Shown: piece by piece, positions 34,857-43,769 of the stretch
Position numbering within the stretch: the first letter of the stretch is position 1
How the letters are laid out: each line of letters opens with the position of its first letter
From: Mycolicibacterium iranicum
Lineage (GTDB): Bacteria > Actinomycetota > Actinomycetes > Mycobacteriales > Mycobacteriaceae
Length of the DNA stretch: 64,000 nucleotides
Direction: 5' to 3'
Assembly: GCF_002101705.1 (NCBI RefSeq)
Contig: NZ_LQPC01000018.1
Location: forward strand, 27,962-91,961
The notes under the pieces: model-generated
Told to the model about the DNA's origin: nothing
Seen by the model: only the letters and a program-made list of their open reading frames with translations
Databases searched by the model: none
Made by a program: the position numbers and the translations under genes

Positions 34857-35980
34857 CGGCCTGCGGGGTCGAGGCCCAGCGACATTCCGGCGAGGCCGCG
34901 CTTGCGGCTCGACAGAGCGTCGGCGATCTTGCGGAGCTCCTTGCCCGCAGCCGAATCGGGTGCGCTGAGCACGAGCGGGACACCCGAGTCGCCGGCGGCC
35001 ACCAGCTCGGGATCGAGCGGAACCTGACCCAGCAGCGGCACCTCGGCGCCGACGGAACGCGACAGGCTGTCCGCGACGTGCCGACCGCCACCCTCGCCGA
35101 ACATCTTGATGACCGGCCCGTCGACCATGTTCTCCACGACGCCGGCAATGCGCTGGCGCGTCTGCAACGCGATCGCGCCCGCACGCTCTGCGACCTCGGC
35201 GGCCGCCAGCTGCGGGGTGGTGACCACGAGGATCTCGGCACCGGGGATGAGCTGGGCGACCGAGATCGCGATGTCGCCCGTGCCCGGGGGAAGATCCAGC
35301 AGCAGCACGTCCAGGTCGCCCCAGTACACGTCGGCGAGGAACTGCTGAAGTGCCCGGTGCAGCATCGGTCCGCGCCACACCACCGGTGTGTTGCCTTGGG
35401 TGAACATCGCGATGGAGATCACCCGCACCTCGTGTGAGACGGGCGGCAAAATCATCGAATCGACCTGGGTGGGCCGGTCGGTGGTGCCCATCATCCTGGG
35501 TACGGAGTGGCCGTAGATGTCGGCGTCGAGGAGCCCGACGGACAGGCCGCGGGCGGCCATGGCGGCGGCCAGGTTCACGGTGACACTCGACTTGCCGACC
35601 CCGCCTTTGCCGGATGCGACCGCGTAGACCCGGGTAAGCGACCCCGGTTGTGCGAACGGGATCACGGGTTCGCGGGAATCGCCGCGCAGCTGCTTGCGCA
35701 ACTCGGCTCGCTGCTCGTCGTTCATCACGTCGAGGGTCACCTTGACCGAGCCGGTGCCGGGCACGTCCTGCACGGCGCGTGTCACCCGGTCGGAGATCTC
35801 CGTCTTTTTCGGACAGGCCGCCGTGGTCAGGTACACCTCGACGTGAACCGAGGAGTCGGCTTCGACGGTCACGTTCTTGACCATGCCGACTTCGGTGATC
35901 GGCCGCCGAAGCTCGGGGTCGATGACCTTGTTCAGCGCAGCGCGCGCGGCTGCTTCCAGGTCTGTCGGAGTTGAGGACAT
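34853..35980 (-). CDS. mrp: Mrp/ApbC iron-sulfur cluster carrier ATPase
   Basis: 375-aa MinD-like P-loop protein transferring Fe-S clusters. N-terminal MIP18/DUF59 domain (about 1-100: [20 protein letters not shown]) and ATPase domain with deviant Walker [17 protein letters not shown] (about 124-139), [16 protein letters not shown] and [14 protein letters not shown]. The family's CxxC pair is not obvious in the region after ENMVDGPV where many Mrp proteins carry it, as in other mycobacteria. ATG 35980 or GTG 35983 can start it; TAGACT lies 8 or 5 nt upstream. Counterpart of Rv1229c. Confidence 0.92.
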   Translation of the reverse strand: MSSTPTDLEAAARAALNKVIDPELRRPITEVGMVKNVTVEADSSVHVEVYLTTAACPKKTEISDRVTRAVQDVPGTGSVKVTLDVMNDEQRAELRKQLRGDSREPVIPFAQPGSLTRVYAVASGKGGVGKSSVTVNLAAAMAARGLSVGLLDADIYGHSVPRMMGTTDRPTQVDSMILPPVSHEVRVISIAMFTQGNTPVVWRGPMLHRALQQFLADVYWGDLDVLLLDLPPGTGDIAISVAQLIPGAEILVVTTPQLAAAEVAERAGAIALQTRQRIAGVVENMVDGPVIKMFGEGGGRHVADSLSRSVGAEVPLLGQVPLDPELVAAGDSGVPLVLSAPDSAAGKELRKIADALSSRKRGLAGMSLGLDPAGR

Positions 35981-36032
35981 CACCCGCGAGTCTAGGCTGC
36001 GGTGTCGTCAAGACCCGAATTCGGGAGTGCGC

Positions 36033-37412
36033 TCAGCCGACGGGGCCGGGCGCCGGGCCGGCAGCAGGCCCAGGCGCGGGGCCGGGTGCCGGAGGCAGAG
36101 CGGGCATCAGAGGACCGGGCGACGGAGGCATCGGTCCCGCCGCGACACCGGGCAGCGCAGCGGGTGCAGGCGGAAGGCCGAGAGGACCCGCGGGAGCGGG
36201 CGCCGGGGCGGGTGCGGCGGGCAGATCCTGAATGCAGAACACCGCGCACTGGGCGGGCTTCTGCGGCGGCGGCTGGATCCACGGCGGCACCCAGGTGGGC
36301 GGCGGAGGCGCGACCGGCTGCGGCATCGCCTCGGGCATCGGCCCCGGCAACGGCCCCAGCGACTGCCCGGCCGCGAAACCGGGCAGCGGAGTGTTGATCT
36401 GGCTCGCCACATCGGTGCGTTCCATCAGCGGGATCAGCGACAACGGATCGGTGGCCGGCAAGCCTGCGGCGTTGATCGGCAGCCCGGGGCCGAGTCCTGC
36501 GCGGCGATCCAGATGGGTGATGAGGTCGTCGGCCGATGTCGCGGTCGACAGTTCGGGCACCGAGCCTGTGATGGGCGGCAGGTCGAGGGGCACCACGCCC
36601 GTCGCGTAGGCCGCGGCCCAGCTGAGCACGTTCTGGGCGTACGCCATCGAGTTGTTGTAGCGCAGGATCGCGGCCATCACGTCGGCCTGGTTACGCAGGT
36701 TCATCCCCCCGCTGCACAGGTACCGTGCGGCAGCCAGGGAGGCGTCGTACACGTTCTGCACATCGGCTTTGCCGTCGCCGTCACCGTCGGAGGCGTAGCG
36801 CGACCAGGTGCCTGGCAGGAATTGCATGGGGCCCATGGCGCGGGCGTAAACGACCCGGTCCGCGGTCCGGCTCTCCACGATCACCTCGTTGCCGGCCAGG
36901 GTGCCGTCGAGCGTGGGGCCATAGATCGGGCGCACCGCATTGCCCCGGGAGTCCGTCGCACCGCCGTAGGAGTGCATCGACTCGATCCGGCCGATGCCTG
37001 CCAGCAGGTTCCAGCTCACGCCGCAGCCGGGATAGGCCGCCGCCATCATCGTCTCGGCGTTACGGTAGGCGGCCAGATTCACCGATGGAATCCGCAGTGT
37101 GCCAGGAGCATTGACGACGACAGGTGGCGGGGGCGCCGATGCCGTGCTGGCCACGGTGCGGAACGGGGCAGGCGCTTTGGTGACCGCCACGACCGAGACG
37201 CCGGACTGATCGTGGGGCGAAGGCGCGACGGCGGCCAGCGGCATCACGGCCGAATCGCGCGACGGGACGTTCGTGGTCGGTGCGGAAGCGCCGACGGCGC
37301 CTGCCAGCACCAGCGGCGTGAGAACAGCGGCTACCCCGACGGCCGGCGTTCGGACAAACTGACCCGCCCGACGTCGCGCTGCTCCGAGGGCAGGTCCTCC
37401 CCCTATATGCAC
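36033..37412 (-). CDS. Secreted lytic murein transglycosylase (MltB-type)
   Basis: 459 aa with a signal-anchor helix (about 23-45, VGVAAVLTPLVLAGAVGA) and a lytic transglycosylase domain near 120-285: LLAGIGRIESMHSYGGATD holds the catalytic Glu, followed by GPMQFLPGTWSRYASDGDGD and ILRYNNSMAYAQNVL. The last 110 residues are a Pro/Ala-rich tail containing APAPAPAPAG, likely wall-spanning. It cleaves peptidoglycan glycan strands. Counterpart of Rv1230c. The GTG 37412 start has a TAGGAC box 6 nt upstream, a weak leaderless fit. Confidence 0.88.
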   Translation of the reverse strand: MHIGGGPALGAARRRAGQFVRTPAVGVAAVLTPLVLAGAVGASAPTTNVPSRDSAVMPLAAVAPSPHDQSGVSVVAVTKAPAPFRTVASTASAPPPPVVVNAPGTLRIPSVNLAAYRNAETMMAAAYPGCGVSWNLLAGIGRIESMHSYGGATDSRGNAVRPIYGPTLDGTLAGNEVIVESRTADRVVYARAMGPMQFLPGTWSRYASDGDGDGKADVQNVYDASLAAARYLCSGGMNLRNQADVMAAILRYNNSMAYAQNVLSWAAAYATGVVPLDLPPITGSVPELSTATSADDLITHLDRRAGLGPGLPINAAGLPATDPLSLIPLMERTDVASQINTPLPGFAAGQSLGPLPGPMPEAMPQPVAPPPPTWVPPWIQPPPQKPAQCAVFCIQDLPAAPAPAPAPAGPLGLPPAPAALPGVAAGPMPPSPGPLMPALPPAPGPAPGPAAGPAPGPVG

Positions 37413-37499
37413 TCAACCGTCCTAGCTGTGTGGCCGCCAGTGAACCACGCCACCATACCCAGTGAACTACCGCGGTGTGACAGCAATCGCTGAGACGTC

Positions 37500-38033
37500 T
37501 CAGCCGGATTTTTTCGGCTTGCGCTCACCTGCGTCTTGTTTGCTCCGCCCAGCCGACTGCGCCTGCAATGCCTCGAGCAGGTCGCGGATCTCGTCCAATT
37601 CGCGCCGCAGATAGTCGCGGGTCGCGACTTCACCGACGGCGAGCCGAAGGGCGGCGAGTTCGCGAGCGAGGAACTCAGTGTCGGCCTTGGTCTGCTCGGC
37701 CCGCCTGCGGTCCTCCTCCAGCGCCACCCGGTCGCGGTTCTCCTGCCGGTTCTGCGCGAGCAGAATCAGCGGCGCCGCGTAGGCGGCCTGGGTCGAGAAC
37801 GCCAGGTTGAGCAGGATGAACGGGTACGGATCCCACTGCCAGGCGAAGGCGCCAATGTTGAGTAGCACCCACACGATGACAACGAGCGTCTGGATCGCCA
37901 GATAGCGGCCGGTGCCCAGGAAACGCGCGATCCGCTCGCTGAACTTGCCGACGGCTTCGATGTCGAGGCGCGGGCCGAAAGAGCGGGAGGTCCGTGGCGT
38001 GTCGAGACGCTGTCGGGCCGACGATTCGCTCAT
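37500..38033 (-). CDS. DUF1003 membrane protein
   Basis: 177 aa. Two membrane helices in the DUF1003 core (about 38-95: RYLAIQTLVVIVWVLLNIGA, then PFILLNLAFSTQAAYAAPLI) followed by QNRQENRDRVALEEDRRRAE and a long coiled-coil-like tail to a basic end (KQDAGERKPKKSG). Function of DUF1003 unknown. Its start overlaps the stop of the MgtE-like gene (ATGA at 38030-38033), so it is coupled to that gene. Counterpart of Rv1231c. Confidence 0.85.
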   Translation of the reverse strand: MSESSARQRLDTPRTSRSFGPRLDIEAVGKFSERIARFLGTGRYLAIQTLVVIVWVLLNIGAFAWQWDPYPFILLNLAFSTQAAYAAPLILLAQNRQENRDRVALEEDRRRAEQTKADTEFLARELAALRLAVGEVATRDYLRRELDEIRDLLEALQAQSAGRSKQDAGERKPKKSG

Positions 38034-39328
38034 GTCGTCCTCTCGGCGGACACGATCACCGGTTCGGCTTCGTGTTCGCGCCAGTTGTCAGGCAGAAGAT
38101 GGTCGAGGACGTCGTCGACCGATACCGCGCCCAGGAGATGGTTCTGCTCGTCGACGACCGGCCCGCACACCAGGTTGTAGGCCGCGAAGTACCGGGTGAG
38201 TGATCCGAGCGAATCCTCGGGAGCCAAGTTGGGCAGGTCGGTGTCGACGATGCCGCTGACCAGAGATGCGGGCGGTTCGCGCAGCAGCCGCTGAAGGTGC
38301 ACGCATCCCAGATAGCGGCCTGTCGGGGTCGCGGTCGGCGGGCGCACCACGAACACCAGCGACGCCAGTGCCGGCGTCAGGTCCGGATCGCGAACTCGCG
38401 CAAGGGCTTCGGCGACGGTCGTGTCCGGTGCGAGTACCACGGGCTCCGACGTCATCAGGCCACCGGCGGTGTTGGGGGAATGGCTCAGCAGACGGCGCAC
38501 GTCTTCGGAATCCTCGGGATCCATGCGGCGCAGAAATTGCTCGGCGTCCGACGGCGTCATCGACCCGAGCAGGTCGGCGGCATCGTCGGGGTCCATCGCC
38601 TCCAGCACGTCGGCGGCGCGATCGGTTTTCAGCTGGCGCAGCAGGGCGACCTGTTCGTCTTCGGGGAGCTCCTGCAGAACGTCGGCGAGCCGTTCGTCGT
38701 CGAGCGCATTGACGACTTCGTGGCGGCGCTTGTCGGGCAGTTCGCGGATGGCGTCGGCGACCTCGACGGCGCGCTGCCCCTGAAACTGTTCGAGCAATTG
38801 GGCCACGCCCTGGTCGGGCATCGCCAGACCGGATGGGGTGAGGCCGTTCACGTGTTGCCAGTCGGTCGAATACACGTTGCTCCGTCGACCTAGGCGGCGT
38901 TGTGGGCGCACCGCGACCCGGGTGACCAACCAGTCGCGCGTGCGGGTCTGCTGCTCGATGGCCAAGTCGACGACCACGACGTCTAGGCCGGCGAGCATGG
39001 GCAGGTCGGGGTCGTCGACGCGCACCCGCGTCTCGATGACCTGACCCAGTACCAGCACCTCGCCGGGTCGCTGCGAGAAGCGGCGCAGCGACACGCTGCC
39101 CGTCGACAGTGTGACCGCGCCGGGTTCGATCGCGGTCACACGCAGGATGGGAACGAAAATTCTTCTGCGGGTGAGCAACTCGATGACAAGGCCGAGGACT
39201 CGTGGTTGGGCGCGTACCAAGCTGATGCCGATGACCACGTCTCGGACGCGCCCGATGGACTCTCCGTCGGGGCCGAGCACCACCATCCCCGCGAGACGAG
39301 CCGCATAGACCCTGTTGACCGACGCCAT
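38030..39328 (-). CDS. Soluble MgtE-like magnesium sensor protein (PRC + MgtE-N + CBS), no channel
   Basis: 432 aa. Order: PRC-barrel-like start (about 1-110: AARLAGMVVLGPDGESIGRV), an MgtE intracellular N domain of acidic helical repeats (about 190-300: ELPEDEQVALLRQLKTDRAA, AMDPDDAADLLGSMTPSDAE), then two CBS motifs (about 300-420: MTSEPVVLAPDTTVAEALA, VVDEQNHLLGAVSVDDVLDH). The five-helix magnesium channel of MgtE is absent, so it cannot transport by itself. Probably it senses Mg2+ or nucleotide and acts with the DUF1003 membrane protein. Counterpart of Rv1232c. ATG 39328 has TACCCT 8 nt upstream. Confidence 0.85.
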   Translation of the reverse strand: MASVNRVYAARLAGMVVLGPDGESIGRVRDVVIGISLVRAQPRVLGLVIELLTRRRIFVPILRVTAIEPGAVTLSTGSVSLRRFSQRPGEVLVLGQVIETRVRVDDPDLPMLAGLDVVVVDLAIEQQTRTRDWLVTRVAVRPQRRLGRRSNVYSTDWQHVNGLTPSGLAMPDQGVAQLLEQFQGQRAVEVADAIRELPDKRRHEVVNALDDERLADVLQELPEDEQVALLRQLKTDRAADVLEAMDPDDAADLLGSMTPSDAEQFLRRMDPEDSEDVRRLLSHSPNTAGGLMTSEPVVLAPDTTVAEALARVRDPDLTPALASLVFVVRPPTATPTGRYLGCVHLQRLLREPPASLVSGIVDTDLPNLAPEDSLGSLTRYFAAYNLVCGPVVDEQNHLLGAVSVDDVLDHLLPDNWREHEAEPVIVSAERTT

Positions 39329-39366
39329 GGTTGTAAAGGGTAGAAGAGTGTCTGGAGGTGCATGTA

Positions 39367-40329
39367 ATGGAAAACCGGTATCGGCCGCGGCGGACCTGTC
39401 TGTCCGTGCCGGGCAGCAGCGAGAAGATGATTCAGAAAGCCAAGACGCTCGCCGCTGACGAGGTGTTCCTCGATCTCGAGGATGCCGTCGCGCCCGAGGC
39501 GAAAGCCCAAGCGCGCGTTCAGGTTGCGGCCGTACTAGCGCAACCGGGCTGGGCCGGTCAGCTGCGAGGGGTGCGCATCAACGACTGGACCACGCCGTGG
39601 ACCCACGCCGACATCATCGAAGTCGTCGCACGCGCGGGCGCGTCGCTGGACATCGTCGTGCTGCCGAAGGTGACGAACGTCTCTCATGTCCTCGCGCTCG
39701 ACCTGCTGCTCAGCCAGTTGGAGGCAACCCACGACCTGCCGCCGGGCCAGATCGGCATCGAGGCGCAGATCGAGGACGCCAAGGGGCTGACCGACATCGA
39801 CGCCATCGCGTCGGCACCGCGGGTGCAAGCGCTGGTGCTCGGTCCGGCGGACCTGATGGCCAGCTTGAACATGCGCACGCTGGTGGTGGGGGAGCAGCCG
39901 GAGGGTTACGACGTCGGTGACGCGTACCACCACGTGTTGATGCGGATCCTCGTGGCCGCGCGGGCCAACGGTATCGCCGCGATCGACGGCCCGTTCCTGA
40001 AGGTGCGCGACGTCGAGGCGTTCCGCCGTGTTGCGGGGCGCTCCGCCGCGCTGGGTTACGACGGGAAGTGGGTGCTGCACCCCGACCAGATCGAGGCAGG
40101 TAACGAGATTTTCAGTCCGCGTCAGCAGGATTACGACCACGCCGAACTGATCCTCGAGGCTTACCAGTGGCACACCTCGCGCGAGGGCGGCGCCAGGGGC
40201 GCGGTCATGCTGGGCGACGAAATGATCGACGAGGCCAGCCGAAAGATGGCACTCGTCATCGCGGGCAAGGGGCGTGCGGCGGGAATGCAGCGCACCGGCG
40301 AACGGTTTCAGCCGCCCACCCAGGGCTAA
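39367..40329 (+). CDS. CitE/Mcl-type CoA-ester lyase (HpcH/HpaI aldolase family)
   Basis: 320 aa, magnesium-dependent aldolase-type lyase of CoA thioesters, resembling L-malyl-CoA/beta-methylmalyl-CoA lyases. Motifs: RTCLSVPGSSEKMIQKA at the start, the metal site VFLDLEDAVAPEAK (about 37-50), RINDWTTPW, IGIEAQIEDAKGL, and the C-terminal IDGPFLKVRDVEAF, LGYDGKWVLHPDQIEAGNEIF. ATG 39367 has GGAGG 9 nt upstream; an in-frame GTG at 39358 sits directly on that site and is rejected. Exact substrate (malyl-, citramalyl- or another CoA ester) is open. It ends overlapping the convergent DUF4190 gene. Confidence 0.85.
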   Translation: MENRYRPRRTCLSVPGSSEKMIQKAKTLAADEVFLDLEDAVAPEAKAQARVQVAAVLAQPGWAGQLRGVRINDWTTPWTHADIIEVVARAGASLDIVVLPKVTNVSHVLALDLLLSQLEATHDLPPGQIGIEAQIEDAKGLTDIDAIASAPRVQALVLGPADLMASLNMRTLVVGEQPEGYDVGDAYHHVLMRILVAARANGIAAIDGPFLKVRDVEAFRRVAGRSAALGYDGKWVLHPDQIEAGNEIFSPRQQDYDHAELILEAYQWHTSREGGARGAVMLGDEMIDEASRKMALVIAGKGRAAGMQRTGERFQPPTQG

Positions 40330-41015
40330 GCCGCGGCGACGAGAACTGCCAGGACGAAGGCGCCGATCAGGCCGAGCGCCCCGATCACGATTCCGGCGAT
40401 CGCCATTTCTTTGCCGCCCTGGCCGGTTTTCTTGACCTGGTTGAGGGCGACGATGCCGAGCACGACGGCGACGATCGACGCGATGGTGCCCGCGAAGCAC
40501 GCGATATTCAGCGGTATCGCAAGCAACGAGGCGACCAGCGATCCGATGGCGAGGCCGTTGGAGCCTTGCGCGGCGGGTGCGCCGTATCCGTATTCGGCCC
40601 CCGGATAGCTGCCCGGGTAGGCACCGTAGGGCGGCGGTGGCGGGTAGGACGGTTGCCCGTAGCCCGGCGGTCCGTAGCCGGGTGTGCCGTAACCGGGTGC
40701 CGCGTAGGGCGTGCCGGCGTCGGGATAGGGGGGCGGCGCGAACCCCGCCGGTGGCGGCGGATATGGCGGATTCGAAAAATAACCGGGCTGATCGACACTG
40801 GGAGTCGGCGGGATGTAGCTCGGCGGGGGGTTGTACGCCGGCGGCGGGGTGTAGCCCTGCGGCGGCGTGTCATCCAGCCCGGGTTCGGGGGTGCTCGGCG
40901 TGCTCTGCGCCTGCTCGATCGGCGGCGCCTCGTAGCCTGCAGCCGACGGCTCGGACCCGGCCGCGGAGGAATCGGAAGAGCCGGCTCCGCCTGGTTCGTT
41001 GTCCGGACTTGTCAT
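40326..41015 (-). CDS. Proline-rich DUF4190 membrane protein
   Basis: 229 aa. The first 150 residues are a low-complexity Pro/Tyr/Gly domain (such as YNPPPSYIPPTPSV, PGYGTPGYGPPGYGQPSYP). The C-terminus is a DUF4190-type pair of membrane helices: NGLAIGSLVASLLAIPLNIA and GKEMAIAGIVIGALGLIGAF. Counterpart of Rv1233c. ATG 41015 is preferred to 41024 because TAGGTT (41023-41028) stands 7 nt before it. Function unknown; the tyrosine/proline domain is a likely protein-binding surface. Confidence 0.82.
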   Translation of the reverse strand: MTSPDNEPGGAGSSDSSAAGSEPSAAGYEAPPIEQAQSTPSTPEPGLDDTPPQGYTPPPAYNPPPSYIPPTPSVDQPGYFSNPPYPPPPAGFAPPPYPDAGTPYAAPGYGTPGYGPPGYGQPSYPPPPPYGAYPGSYPGAEYGYGAPAAQGSNGLAIGSLVASLLAIPLNIACFAGTIASIVAVVLGIVALNQVKKTGQGGKEMAIAGIVIGALGLIGAFVLAVLVAAA

Positions 41016-41022
41016 GGTGATC

Positions 41023-41028
41023 AACCTA
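41023..41028 (-). promoter_or_regulatory. -10 box of the DUF4190 gene
   Basis: TAGGTT on the - strand, 7 nt before ATG 41015; this supports the shorter start. Confidence 0.45.
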
Positions 41029-41136
41029 GCCTAAGGGCAGGTAAGCCGAGGTGAGCGCGCATCGGGGCACCAATGTGGTGCGCTGTGCGTTATCAGAGGA
41101 CTAGCGTGAAACGCGCGGTATCGAAGGAGTAGAAGG

Positions 41137-41667
41137 ATGACCAGCCCGTTCCAGCCAGGACAGAATCCCGGTGCGCCTGTCGCGGCCGGCGCAGCGTCGG
41201 GACGTGGTCGCCCGGTGGGTCTGCCAACGCCGCCCAAGGGATGGCCGATCGGTTCGTACCCGACCTACGCCGAAGCTCAGCGCGCGGTCGACTACCTCTC
41301 CGATCAGCAGTTCCCGGTCCAGCAGGTGACCATCGTCGGTGTCGACCTCATGCAGGTGGAGCGGGTCACGGGGCGGCTGTCCTGGCCGAAGGTGCTCGGT
41401 GGAGGCGTCCTGACCGGCGCGTGGCTGGGCCTGTTCATCGGTCTCATCCTGGGGTTCTTCAGCCCCAATCCGTGGAGTGCCCTCATCACCGGCCTCATCG
41501 CAGGCGTCTTCTTCGGTTTGATCACCTCGGCTATTCCCTACGCAATGGCGCGCGGCACAAGGGATTTCAGTTCGACGATGCAACTGGTTGCCGGCCGCTA
41601 CGACGTGCTCTGTGATCCGCAGAACGCCGAGAAGGGCCGGGATCTGCTGGGGCGCTTGGCCATCTAG
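41137..41667 (+). CDS. General-stress-protein-17M-like membrane protein (Rv1234-like)
   Basis: 176 aa. Residues 38-75 resemble the GSP17M/YflT domain (PIGSYPTYAEAQRAVDYLSD, QFPVQQVTIVGVDL). Two membrane helices follow (about 88-112 GGGVLTGAWLGLFIGLILGF and 118-138 ALITGLIAGVFFGLITSAIP), then a soluble end with DVLCDPQNAEKGRDLL. Start ATG 41137 with AAGGAG 9 nt upstream. In M. tuberculosis the next genes are lpqY-sugABC; here a SUFU gene follows. Confidence 0.85.
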   Translation: MTSPFQPGQNPGAPVAAGAASGRGRPVGLPTPPKGWPIGSYPTYAEAQRAVDYLSDQQFPVQQVTIVGVDLMQVERVTGRLSWPKVLGGGVLTGAWLGLFIGLILGFFSPNPWSALITGLIAGVFFGLITSAIPYAMARGTRDFSSTMQLVAGRYDVLCDPQNAEKGRDLLGRLAI

Positions 41668-41756
41668 ACCGGCGTCGATGTTGCGGATCGTGCACAGTTG
41701 GCCCTAGCTTTGCTCCGCGGGATTCAATGCCCGGGCGGTGAAAGGAGGGCCGGCAG

Positions 41757-42350
41757 TTGAGCGACATCACCGACCGGGTGCGGGTCCGTTTACGCGAACA
41801 CTTTGCGCGCTACGGCGTCACGGCGGATCCGGACGAGGCGAGCGTCACCTTCCTCGGGACCGACCGCATCGGCGTCCTGCGTTTTGCGGGGCCCGGAGAT
41901 GGTGCAGTGCACTATGTCTCGCTCGGTTGTTCATCGCATCCGATGGTCGACCCGGCCGAGATGGTCGCCGACCCCGTCGCGGGTCCACGGGCCGAGGTTG
42001 TGGTCGCGTTGCGGGGGCCCTCGCCCGCCGGCCTGTCACGTTCGGTGGCCGTGGTGGCCGCGGCCCCCGCGGTCGAGGGGCTGATTCTTGCACCCGATGC
42101 GCTGATCGACCTGGAGATGCCGCTGTGGGAGGGTGCGCCCTTCACCGCATTTCTGTTGGGGCACAGCGACATCGACGATGTGGATCTCCCGGAGCCGATG
42201 TCGCCAGTTGAGGTGTTGTCGGCAATTCCCATCACAGCGACGGAGGCCGCATGGGTGCGGCTCAAAGGTGCCGACGCGATGAGGCAGGCGTGGGTGCAGG
42301 ACGGGGTCGATCCGACGGACCCACGGCGGCGAGCCGCCAGTCCGACCTGA
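41757..42350 (+). CDS. Suppressor-of-fused (SUFU)-domain protein
   Basis: 197 aa with a SUFU-like fold: VRLREHFARYGVTADPDEAS, VHYVSLGCSSHPMVDP and the late segment LPEPMSPVEVLSAIPITATE, then EAAWVRLKGADAM. Bacterial SUFU proteins are often immunity-like or of unknown role. TTG 41757 is the start: AAGGAGGG lies 8-15 nt upstream and no other start fits. The last eight codons and the stop come from the first unit of a 25-bp tandem array, so the C-terminus may have been added or altered by it. Confidence 0.8.
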   Translation: MSDITDRVRVRLREHFARYGVTADPDEASVTFLGTDRIGVLRFAGPGDGAVHYVSLGCSSHPMVDPAEMVADPVAGPRAEVVVALRGPSPAGLSRSVAVVAAAPAVEGLILAPDALIDLEMPLWEGAPFTAFLLGHSDIDDVDLPEPMSPVEVLSAIPITATEAAWVRLKGADAMRQAWVQDGVDPTDPRRRAASPT

Positions 42351-42500
42351 GCGGCGAGCCGCCAGTCCGACCTGAGCGGCGAGCCGCCAGTCCGACCTGA
42401 GCGGCGAGCCGCCAATCCGGCCTGAGCGGCGAGCCGCCAATCCGGCCTAAGCGGCGAGCCGCCAATCCGGCCTGAGCGGCGAGCCGCCAATCCTGCGATA
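42326..42500. repeat. 25-bp tandem array (about 6.6 units) between SUFU gene and corA
   Basis: Units start at 42326, 42351, 42376, 42401, 42426, 42451 and 42476. Units 1-3 end GTCCGACCTGA, units 4-6 ATCCGGCCTRA, and the last breaks down after AATCC. Each opens GCGGCGAGCCGCC, a small hairpin (GGCG-AGC-CGCC). There are no spacers. The first unit encodes the SUFU C-terminus; the array stops 6 bp before the corA stop codon. Confidence 0.9.
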
Positions 42501-42506
42501 TAGGGG

Positions 42507-43625
42507 TCAGAGCCAGTTGTTGCGCCGGAAGTTTCGGTAGAGCACGAAACACACCGTCGTCATCACCAGCAGGACCATCGGGTAGCCGAAGGTCCAGTGC
42601 AATTCGGGCATGTGGTCGAAATTCATGCCGTAGATGCCGGCCATCGCGGTCGGCACCGCGGCGATCGCGACCCACGCCGAGATCTTGCGCATGTCGACGT
42701 TCTGCTGCATCGCGACCTTGCCGAGGGCGGCCTGCACCAGTGAGCTGAGGAGTTCGTCGTAGCTGGCGATGCGTTCGGAGGCTTTGATCGTGTGGTCTAG
42801 GACGTCGCGCATGTAGCGTCGGATCTCGACGTTGATGAGGTCGTCGTGGTCGGTGCCGATGCGTTGCAGGTCGGTGGCCAGCGGGCCGATCGCCCGGCGG
42901 AGTTCGACGACTTCCCTTTTCAGTAGGTAGATGCATTCGATGTTGGTTTGCGACCGCGGGGAGAAGATGTCTTCTTCCATCGCGTCGATGTCGTGTTCGA
43001 TCAGGTCGGTCACGTCGAGGTAGGTGTCCACGACGTGGTCGGCGATGGCATGCATGACCGAGTACGGCCCCAGCCGGAGGTTGTCCGGAGAGGCTTCGAG
43101 GTGCTTGCGCACGCCGGCCAGTCCGCCGTGTTCGCCATGGCGCACGGTGACGACGAAGTCGCTGCCCACGAAGATCATGATTTCGCCGGTTTCCACGATC
43201 TCGCGGGCGTTGGTTATCGACTCGTGCTCGACGTAGGTGACCGTCTTGAGGACCAGGAACAGCATTTTGTCGTAGCGCTCGAGTTTGGGTCGCTGGTGGG
43301 CGTGCACCGCATCCTCGACGGCCAGTTCGTGCAGGCCGAACACATCGGCGACGGATTGCATCTGGTGTTCGTCGGGTTCGTGCAGGCCTATCCAGACGAA
43401 GGCGCTCCTGCCTTCGGCTTCGATCTCGTGCACCTTGTTCAGCGCCGCGGCGTGGGTGTACTTGCCGGGCAGACGGGTGCCGTCGCAGTACACGCCGCAG
43501 TCGACAACCGACTGGGAGACCGGGACGTGAATGCGGCTGGCATCGGGCCCTTCGACGTGGCCGAGTGCCCGTGCCCGTGACGCTTGTTTGACCAGCGAGG
43601 GCGGAAGTGCACGGAAAGAAGCCAT
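42507..43625 (-). CDS. corA: CorA magnesium/cobalt channel
   Basis: Pentameric divalent-cation channel subunit, 372 aa. A large soluble N-terminal domain is followed by two C-terminal helices: TM1 near 310-330 ending in the signature YGMNFDHMPELHW, TM2 YPMVLLVMTTVCFVLYRNF near the end. The GMN motif is intact. ATG 43625 has GAGGAGG 7-13 nt upstream. Counterpart of Rv1239c. With the MgtE-like and DUF1003 genes it gives this stretch a magnesium theme. Confidence 0.95.
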   Translation of the reverse strand: MASFRALPPSLVKQASRARALGHVEGPDASRIHVPVSQSVVDCGVYCDGTRLPGKYTHAAALNKVHEIEAEGRSAFVWIGLHEPDEHQMQSVADVFGLHELAVEDAVHAHQRPKLERYDKMLFLVLKTVTYVEHESITNAREIVETGEIMIFVGSDFVVTVRHGEHGGLAGVRKHLEASPDNLRLGPYSVMHAIADHVVDTYLDVTDLIEHDIDAMEEDIFSPRSQTNIECIYLLKREVVELRRAIGPLATDLQRIGTDHDDLINVEIRRYMRDVLDHTIKASERIASYDELLSSLVQAALGKVAMQQNVDMRKISAWVAIAAVPTAMAGIYGMNFDHMPELHWTFGYPMVLLVMTTVCFVLYRNFRRNNWL

Positions 43626-43756
43626 GATCCGACCTCCTCATCCCGGTGTAGGCGCTGGTCATGCCCGTTCGGGCGTACCGGTGAATCGTACGCGCTGCAC
43701 GGGGCCTGATCTGCTCACCGCGGGGGAACCCATTCCTGTGAGTTTGTATGGTCGGT

Positions 43757-43762
43757 TACCCT
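43757..43762 (+). promoter_or_regulatory. -10 box of the malic enzyme gene (leaderless)
   Basis: TACCCT, 7 nt (GACGCCC), GTG 43770. Confidence 0.5.
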
Positions 43763-43769
43763 GACGCCC

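Noticed and set aside
39358..39366. GTG 39358 as start of the CitE/Mcl-like gene
   Set aside because: It sits directly on the GGAGG ribosome site, leaving no spacing; ATG 39367 has 9 nt.
42326..42500. CRISPR array
   Set aside because: Units are contiguous with no spacers and no cas genes are nearby; it is a simple tandem repeat.
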